Assembly: GCA_024644655.1 (NCBI GenBank)
Contig: JAHEHJ010000003.1
Span: 1-46,895 of the forward strand
From: Flavobacterium sp.
Lineage (GTDB): Bacteria > Bacteroidota > Bacteroidia > Flavobacteriales > Flavobacteriaceae
Length of the DNA stretch: 46,895 bases
Direction: 5' to 3'
Below are positions 42,135-46,895 of this stretch, one piece after another. The translations under genes were made by a program, and so were the position numbers. The notes under the pieces were generated by a model. It had not been told where the DNA came from and ran no database searches. It was given only the letters and a program-made list of their open reading frames with translations. Every line of letters starts with the position of its first letter. Within the stretch, counting starts at the first letter, position 1.

Positions 42135-43265
42135 TTACAAGCGTTTATTCATTTGTTTCACCATCATATCTTTCCACGTTCTGAAATCTCCCGCTAAGAT
42201 ATGTTTTCTTGCCTCACGAACCAACCACATATAAAATCCTAAATTGTGGATGGTAGCAATTTGCTTGCCCAAATATTCATCGGCAGCAAATAAGTGACGC
42301 AAATAGGCTTTGGTATACTCGCGGTCTACAAACGTGGTTCCCATTTCATCAACCGGCGAAAAATCATCAGCCCATTTCTTGTTTTTGATATTTATTGTAC
42401 CGTGTGCCGTAAACAACATTCCGTTACGGGCATTACGAGTAGGCATCACACAATCAAACATGTCAATACCCAAAGCGATGTTTTCTAATATATTAATCGG
42501 TGTTCCCACGCCCATCAAATAGCGGGGCTTGTCTTCTGGTAATATCGCTGTAACCACTTCAGTCATCGCATACATTTCCTCAGCCGGTTCTCCTACAGAC
42601 AATCCGCCTATCGCATTTCCAACCGCTCCCGCATTGGCGATATACTCGGCCGATTGCTGACGCAAATCTTTATAGGTACTGCCTTGTACAATGGGAAAGA
42701 AAGCCTGACTATACCCATATTTGGTAGGTACTTTTTCCAAATGATTGATACAACGGTCTAACCAACGGTGGGTCATATGCATCGAACGTTGCGCATAGCG
42801 ATAATCACACGGATACGGAGTACACTCATCAAAGGCCATGATGATATCGGCCCCAATGGTACGTTGTATTTCCATCACATTCTCAGGGGTAAACACATGG
42901 TAGGAACCGTCAATATGAGATTTGAACTTCACACCCTCTTCTTTAATTTTCCGATTGGCCGATAAAGAATACACTTGGTATCCCCCACTATCCGTTAGGA
43001 TGTTTCGGTCCCAATTCATGAATTTATGCAACCCACCCGCTTGTTCTAATATAGTGGTTTGCGGACGCAAATACAAATGGTAGGTATTCCCCAAAATGAT
43101 ATCGGGATTGATTTCTTCTTTCAATTCGCGTTGGTGTACGCCTTTTACAGAAGCTACTGTGCCCACAGGCATAAATATAGGAGTTTCAATTACGCCGTGA
43201 TCGGTAGTGATACTACCCGCACGGGCTTTTGAATTGGGGTCTTTGGCTAATAAATCAAATATCAT
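42135..43265 (-). CDS. tgt: Queuine/preQ1 tRNA-ribosyltransferase, zinc ligands missing
   Basis: Tgt exchanges guanine 34 for preQ1 in tRNAs with GUN anticodons. The 376-aa protein keeps the catalytic features: LTDSGGYQVYSL (nucleophile-side Asp), GADIIMAFDECTPYP, IGGLSVGEP, MGVGTPINILE and FDCVMPTRNARNG with the nucleophilic Asp. In the zinc site, E. coli has C-x-C-x2-C before RAYLHHL and a His later. Here the equal-length segment reads EMGTTFVDREYTKAYLRHL, so all three Cys are replaced, while His in ATIHNLGF remains. Zinc is therefore probably absent or bound differently. It is upstream of the lpt permease in the same direction. Confidence 0.93.
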   Translation of the reverse strand: MIFDLLAKDPNSKARAGSITTDHGVIETPIFMPVGTVASVKGVHQRELKEEINPDIILGNTYHLYLRPQTTILEQAGGLHKFMNWDRNILTDSGGYQVYSLSANRKIKEEGVKFKSHIDGSYHVFTPENVMEIQRTIGADIIMAFDECTPYPCDYRYAQRSMHMTHRWLDRCINHLEKVPTKYGYSQAFFPIVQGSTYKDLRQQSAEYIANAGAVGNAIGGLSVGEPAEEMYAMTEVVTAILPEDKPRYLMGVGTPINILENIALGIDMFDCVMPTRNARNGMLFTAHGTINIKNKKWADDFSPVDEMGTTFVDREYTKAYLRHLFAADEYLGKQIATIHNLGFYMWLVREARKHILAGDFRTWKDMMVKQMNKRL

Positions 43266-43462
43266 GGAATGCTTTTAATAGGCGGCAAAGATAAAGGAAT
43301 TCCATTTTAGGCCGAGGGAATTATGAATTTATTTAACACTTTCCCTCAATTTCGAAACCGCGCTGCGGAAATGCCACCTGACTTTGCATCCTATTGTTTT
43401 TCTTAACAAAACGCGTGGCTTTTCATAGGAACTCTTAGAGAAATTAGAGTATTCAGTTGTTA

Positions 43463-43975
43463 TCAATGATTGCTAGCCATAGACCTGATAAGTTTGTCAC
43501 CCGCTTCAATAGCCTTTTTATTTAAATAACTAAAATCATGCTTTGGCTTTCCATTTTTCAGCAACTCCTTTTTATATTCTATGTCGATGAAATAAATCGT
43601 ACCATTTGAAGAATCATAAGTATTGAAAATAGCGATCTCATTCTCAAACCGCTTACTTTTTTTACCCGCATTCAATGATAAAAACTGTTTATGAATAGCT
43701 TCAATGTTCGTATTTTCATTGCTAGAGAATTTAACTTCTATAATTTTTCCTGTATCGGTAGTTATATTGATATCAGACACCGTTCCGATGTCTGTAGAAA
43801 GTTCTAAAGATTTACAATAATATTCATCAGGCATTGTATTTTTAAATTCCGCAGCCTTTTCAAGTGATGAAAAATTTGTGTCAATGTCAAAACCTCCAAA
43901 CCCTGTCAACTCTTTTGTCGTATGATCACAAGCTAATAAAGTAAGTAGTATTAGCAGTAAATTTAAGTGTTTCAT
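43463..43975 (-). CDS. Lipoprotein of unknown function
   Basis: This 170-aa protein has a typical lipobox (LLTLLAC at about residue 16) and a hydrophilic mature domain with alternating strands (KIIEVKFSS, GTIYFIDIEYKKEL) and one further Cys (YYCKSL). I recognise no family. It probably faces the periplasm. Gaps on both sides (197 and 288 bp) suggest a single-gene unit. The upstream and downstream intergenic DNA looks GC-richer and less ordered than elsewhere, as in an accessory region. Confidence 0.7.
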   Translation of the reverse strand: MKHLNLLLILLTLLACDHTTKELTGFGGFDIDTNFSSLEKAAEFKNTMPDEYYCKSLELSTDIGTVSDINITTDTGKIIEVKFSSNENTNIEAIHKQFLSLNAGKKSKRFENEIAIFNTYDSSNGTIYFIDIEYKKELLKNGKPKHDFSYLNKKAIEAGDKLIRSMASNH

Positions 43976-44263
43976 AGTGGTTTCTTTTAGAATAGTTATT
44001 TATTTGGCAATAGCGATGGCGCTTAACGCAGAGGCAAACTTATGAACCAATTATTATTTTTCATCCGTTCGACCTATGACCTCGAATCTGTTAAAGATAA
44101 AATTTCTTCCGAAATTCAAACGGGAACTTAACACAAATTTTACAACAATACCACTTAGCACTAAGTTGCTATTTTAACCCATGTCTTTTATCACTACTAC
44201 CCTATAAGGCAAAAACAGTGAGGCAATACATAATCCTTAGCTAGTAGGAACCGTAATTACTTT
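43976..44263. other. Intergenic stretch with a short decayed-looking frame
   Basis: 288 bp without a convincing gene. A rightward 29-codon frame at 44042-44131 starts MNQLLFFIRSTYDLES, has a protein-like composition and then stops, so it could be a gene remnant. I see no promoter or strong hairpin. Confidence 0.35.
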
Positions 44264-44929
44264 TCAATAGTTGTACATATCCAATTCGTCAAAGTCTTTG
44301 ATTAGTGATAATCGAATCAATTTGTCTTGGTGTATTTTGGTTACTGTGGTTCTAAACACTTCCTCGCCACTCTCTGCATCATAGTTGGTGTTTTCTTTTA
44401 CAATTTTCTTTCGGGTTGAAAAATTAATACTGGTTTCACTATTGACAACAGGGCCGTGGTTATCACTATCATCATATCCGATGAGTTCAAAATCGGAATG
44501 CTGAAATCGAAAAGTGTATTCCCAATAGCCATATCGTCCATGGGCATAACTAACATATAAATTTCCTTTTTTGATTTCTAAAGAAAGTTCTGGCGCAAAA
44601 TAAACCCCACCATCTTCGTTTTCAGATGAAAAACAGCTATAGTTTTTAAGAACTAACGCATACCCGCCTTTTTTATGGAACAATACTAGAATACCTCTTC
44701 GGTTGCGGTCTAATCGTCCTCGATATTCATCGGTTACAAATTTACTTTTGTCGGTCCCCTTGATAACAAGAACACAATCGTCACTACCGTCTTTATTCAA
44801 ATCGCCCTTAATTTGTTCAACAAGCACATACCCTTTGGGCAAAAAATCAATCGGGTTTTTCTTTTGAACGCCTTGCCCAAAACCTACTGTTAGAACAAAC
44901 GTCAATATACTGGTTAATAGTAGTTTCAT
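44264..44929 (-). CDS. Exported protein with a calcium-loop-like motif
   Basis: This 221-aa protein has a signal peptide at about 1-18 (TVGFGQ). Near residue 43 is GDLNKDGSDDCVLVIKG, the D-x-N-x-D-G-x-D pattern of dockerin, EF-hand or FG-GAP calcium loops, followed by beta-rich sequence. It resembles periplasmic proteins that carry a single such loop, but I cannot name a family. It starts 15 bp after the serine hydrolase gene, so both are likely on one transcript. Confidence 0.7.
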   Translation of the reverse strand: MKLLLTSILTFVLTVGFGQGVQKKNPIDFLPKGYVLVEQIKGDLNKDGSDDCVLVIKGTDKSKFVTDEYRGRLDRNRRGILVLFHKKGGYALVLKNYSCFSSENEDGGVYFAPELSLEIKKGNLYVSYAHGRYGYWEYTFRFQHSDFELIGYDDSDNHGPVVNSETSINFSTRKKIVKENTNYDAESGEEVFRTTVTKIHQDKLIRLSLIKDFDELDMYNY

Positions 44930-44944
44930 TGTGTTTGATACAAT

Positions 44945-46591
44945 TTATTTTATAAATTCAATATTCTTGACAGTTCCCTCGGCTGATAAGTATAGTTTTA
45001 CTACCTCATGTTCTTCATTTCTCACAAAATGATAGAGTATTCGTTGCCCATTGCCAAATTCATCTTTTTGACCAGCGGTGAGTTTTGTCTTGTTGTGGTT
45101 GGGATAATTCACATACAAAGTGCCGTTTTCAATATAGAGATCATAGGCAACAGAAAGTTCATCAGAATAATAGTGCCCAACATAATCAGTCAAGTGGATT
45201 GTTTTGACATCAATAAACTGGGCTTTTGAGAAATAAAAGGGTGTTCCTCCAAAATAAACCATTAAATCAGCTTGCTCCTTTTTAGCAGAACTAAAATCAT
45301 AAAGAACACTAGAATTATTGGAACGAACAAATTTCCCTTTCCCAATTGACTTTAACGGTATCGACTTCTTTCCTTGACTTCCAAGTGCTTTCAATGTGTC
45401 ATTTTCAATAAGAATTTCCATTTTCATATCACTGTTTAGTTCCTGGTATTGTCCTACATATTTCATAAGCGCGCGCTTTTTGTGATGAAATGTTTGGGCC
45501 GATTTTAGAAGTTCCTTATTTTGAAGATGTAGAAATAAATCCAAAATCGTATAAGAAAGCGGAGAGGGATCTATAGCATCTAAGTTGGTAAGAATAATGA
45601 CTGCTAATTTTAGCTCTGGTAAAGCAATAATTTGGGATTGACCACCAAGACCATATCCACTGTGATGAACAGTTTTCTTGTTCTTATATTCATCAACCAT
45701 TACGCCTCGCGCATATTTGGCAATGTCTCCAGATGGCAATGTCTCAACAGTGGTCAGAAATTTGGTTAAATCCAAAAAGTCGGGATGCAATCCAGTCAAA
45801 ATAGTACTCCAAATGGCTAAATCTTCAATGGAAGAACCAACACTACCTGCACCATAAGTATTTTGATTACTGGTAAGGTGTTCAAAACGAGTAGTATCAT
45901 TTTGAACATAGCCTAATGCTCTATTGGGGATTGTTGAAGTAAGGTCAGTGCGGTAAAAAGTATGATTCATACCTAAAGGCAAAAAGATTTTATCTTTTGC
46001 GTATGCATCTAAATTTTGACCCGTTATTCGTTCAATAATAATAGCTAGCAGGGTATATGCCGTATTTCCATAGAGCACTTTTTCTCCGGGAATACTATTC
46101 AATCCTTTTTGCTGGCAAGCTAATTTTAATAGGGTTTGATTATCATGAAATTCTGTGTCATAATCAAATCCAGCCAATTCCATTATCGCTTGATAATTCC
46201 GAATACCACTAGTATGATTCAACATATGCCGCACTAAAATGGGTTTTCCATACGATGGGAATTCAGGAATATACCTTCTGATATCATCATCTAAAGAAAT
46301 TTTATTTTCTTTAATTAAACTCCAAATACACGCTGCTGTCAATTGTTTTGCTAGTGAAGCAATGCCAAAAATGGTACTTCCAGAATTTTTAGTACCGGTT
46401 TCAAGATTTGCAAGTCCTATGCCTTTACAATAAATCAGTTTTCCATTTTCTATAATCCCGATACTAAATCCTGGAGCATTGGGTTTAGTATAGTATTGAA
46501 GTATCGAATCAACTTTAATAAGTTCATTTGTTCTTTGTGCAAAGGAACAATTGAATAGTAAAATCGTAAAAAGGCAGGTGAATAGTCTCAT
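44945..46591 (-). CDS. Serine hydrolase of the beta-lactamase/class C PBP family
   Basis: This 548-aa exported protein has a signal peptide at about 1-18; the Cys in LLFNCSFAQ could alternatively give a lipoprotein. The beta-lactamase-related domain (about 22-360) has the SxxK motif S79-L-A-K82, the YxN motif in LYGNTAYTLL and the HxG equivalent in HHSGYGLGG. A C-terminal beta-rich region (about 370-548) is of the type seen with such enzymes (YVGQYQELN, LTDYVGHYYSDE). It may be an esterase, D-aminopeptidase or peptidase; the sequence alone does not show beta-lactam resistance. It is co-directional with the next gene, 15 bp away. Confidence 0.88.
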   Translation of the reverse strand: MRLFTCLFTILLFNCSFAQRTNELIKVDSILQYYTKPNAPGFSIGIIENGKLIYCKGIGLANLETGTKNSGSTIFGIASLAKQLTAACIWSLIKENKISLDDDIRRYIPEFPSYGKPILVRHMLNHTSGIRNYQAIMELAGFDYDTEFHDNQTLLKLACQQKGLNSIPGEKVLYGNTAYTLLAIIIERITGQNLDAYAKDKIFLPLGMNHTFYRTDLTSTIPNRALGYVQNDTTRFEHLTSNQNTYGAGSVGSSIEDLAIWSTILTGLHPDFLDLTKFLTTVETLPSGDIAKYARGVMVDEYKNKKTVHHSGYGLGGQSQIIALPELKLAVIILTNLDAIDPSPLSYTILDLFLHLQNKELLKSAQTFHHKKRALMKYVGQYQELNSDMKMEILIENDTLKALGSQGKKSIPLKSIGKGKFVRSNNSSVLYDFSSAKKEQADLMVYFGGTPFYFSKAQFIDVKTIHLTDYVGHYYSDELSVAYDLYIENGTLYVNYPNHNKTKLTAGQKDEFGNGQRILYHFVRNEEHEVVKLYLSAEGTVKNIEFIK

Positions 46592-46804
46592 TTTTTAGAT
46601 AATTAGGGCTAACGTTCCGACACTTATAGACTGTTGCGAACTTCGGAACTTTTATTCTCAGTTAAAGATAAAAATTCTTGCGAAACGTAAACGTGAACGT
46701 ACCACAAAATTCGCACTCGAGCGACAGTGAACTGACGAATTAATTGTGTGACTCGTGGCTTTAGACGAACAGAGCAGAGCTAAACCGCCTTTATAGCCAG
46801 TTTT
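46592..46804. other. Structured intergenic element near the right edge
   Basis: This stretch of 213 bp is GC-richer than the surroundings and not coding. GTTCCGA (46614-46620) and TCGGAAC (46643-46649) form a 7-bp inverted repeat. GGCTA near the left end (46608-46612) is complementary to TAGCC near the right end (46794-46798), so the two ends can pair. I recall similar intergenic sequences in Bacteroidota, but cannot say what they are. Confidence 0.4.
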
Positions 46805-46895
46805 TTATTCTTCAGCAAAAAATATCGTTTTCCATTTCAGATATGTGCCATCTTTTTGTTTTACAATAAAATATGTTGGGTTTTGTATTTGAATA
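46805..46895 (-). CDS. 3' end of a leftward gene cut by the window edge
   Basis: On the minus strand a frame enters from the window edge and runs 29 codons to a TAA (46805-46807). The peptide ends NPTYFIVKQKDGTYLKWK followed by TIFFAEE, a protein-like composition with alternating aromatic and charged residues. The other minus-strand frames are less convincing. No family can be assigned from so little. Confidence 0.5.
   Translation of the reverse strand, partial: IQIQNPTYFIVKQKDGTYLKWKTIFFAEE

Noticed and set aside
44042..44131. 29-codon rightward frame as an intact gene
   Set aside because: Too short, with no promoter or conserved neighbour; kept only as a possible remnant in the intergenic entry.
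1..46895. tRNA, rRNA, CRISPR arrays, prophage or insertion sequence genes
   Set aside because: I looked for cloverleaf-like sequences, regularly spaced repeats and transposase or integrase motifs by eye and saw none. A covariance-model scan would be needed to exclude small RNAs.

Overview
This window is a chromosomal segment of a low-GC member of the Bacteroidota, most likely Flavobacterium or a close relative. The evidence is AT-rich DNA, promoters of the Bacteroidota type (TAnnTTTG at -7), few Shine-Dalgarno sequences, and family types typical of Flavobacteriia (DUF6452/DUF6048, DUF4920, Smr with an N-terminal DUF2027-like part, LETM1-related protein, fused CcoNO, CcoP with a single haem). 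I see no rRNA, tRNA, CRISPR array, phage or intact insertion sequence.

Layout. 1-2.3 kb: leftward set of a STAS-like protein, RNase Z and PdxH. 2.3-3.9 kb: two near-identical 618-bp units in tandem, exactly 900 bp apart, each with a long non-coding leader, a small Thr/Asn-rich exported protein and a terminator. 3.9-8 kb: Smr-domain protein, small membrane protein, ornithine aminotransferase, Nramp-like transporter and DUF1697 protein, all leftward. 8-14 kb: rightward RlmD, DUF6452 and DUF6048; then a Tudor/KOW-like protein, Cu/Zn superoxide dismutase, a YdeI-like protein and a LETM1-related protein. 14-18.3 kb: carbonic anhydrase paired with a SulP transporter, then Dps divergent from OxyR with a dyad operator between them. 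18.3-19.2 kb: three paralogous 64-70 aa microproteins. 19.2-22.2 kb: MnmD, a cytochrome c'-like lipoprotein and DUF4920, then IlvE.

22.2-33.2 kb is the most coherent block, a microaerobic respiration module. It contains hemN, the leftward operon ccoS-ccoNO-ccoQ-ccoP-ccoG-ccoH-TauE/SafE-like, the copper ATPase gene ccoI/fixI, and a divergent Fnr/Crp-family regulator. Three palindromes of the form ATGAyAATTrTCAT lie upstream of hemN, ccoS and ccoI. In all three cases the palindrome centre is exactly 36.5 bp from the last base of a TAnnTTTG box, which would put it near -42, the classic class II activator position. The ccoI site also overlaps the promoter of the regulator gene. I infer a small self-contained regulon encoded and controlled within the window.

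33-47 kb: S9 peptidase, DUF1569, a secreted protein with an amidotransferase-like elbow (a family often labelled asparagine synthetase B), DnaB, AccA, an EamA transporter, an LptF/LptG permease, and a Tgt lacking the three zinc cysteines. After these come a lipoprotein, a periplasmic protein, a serine hydrolase, and at the right edge a structured intergenic element and the 3' end of another gene.
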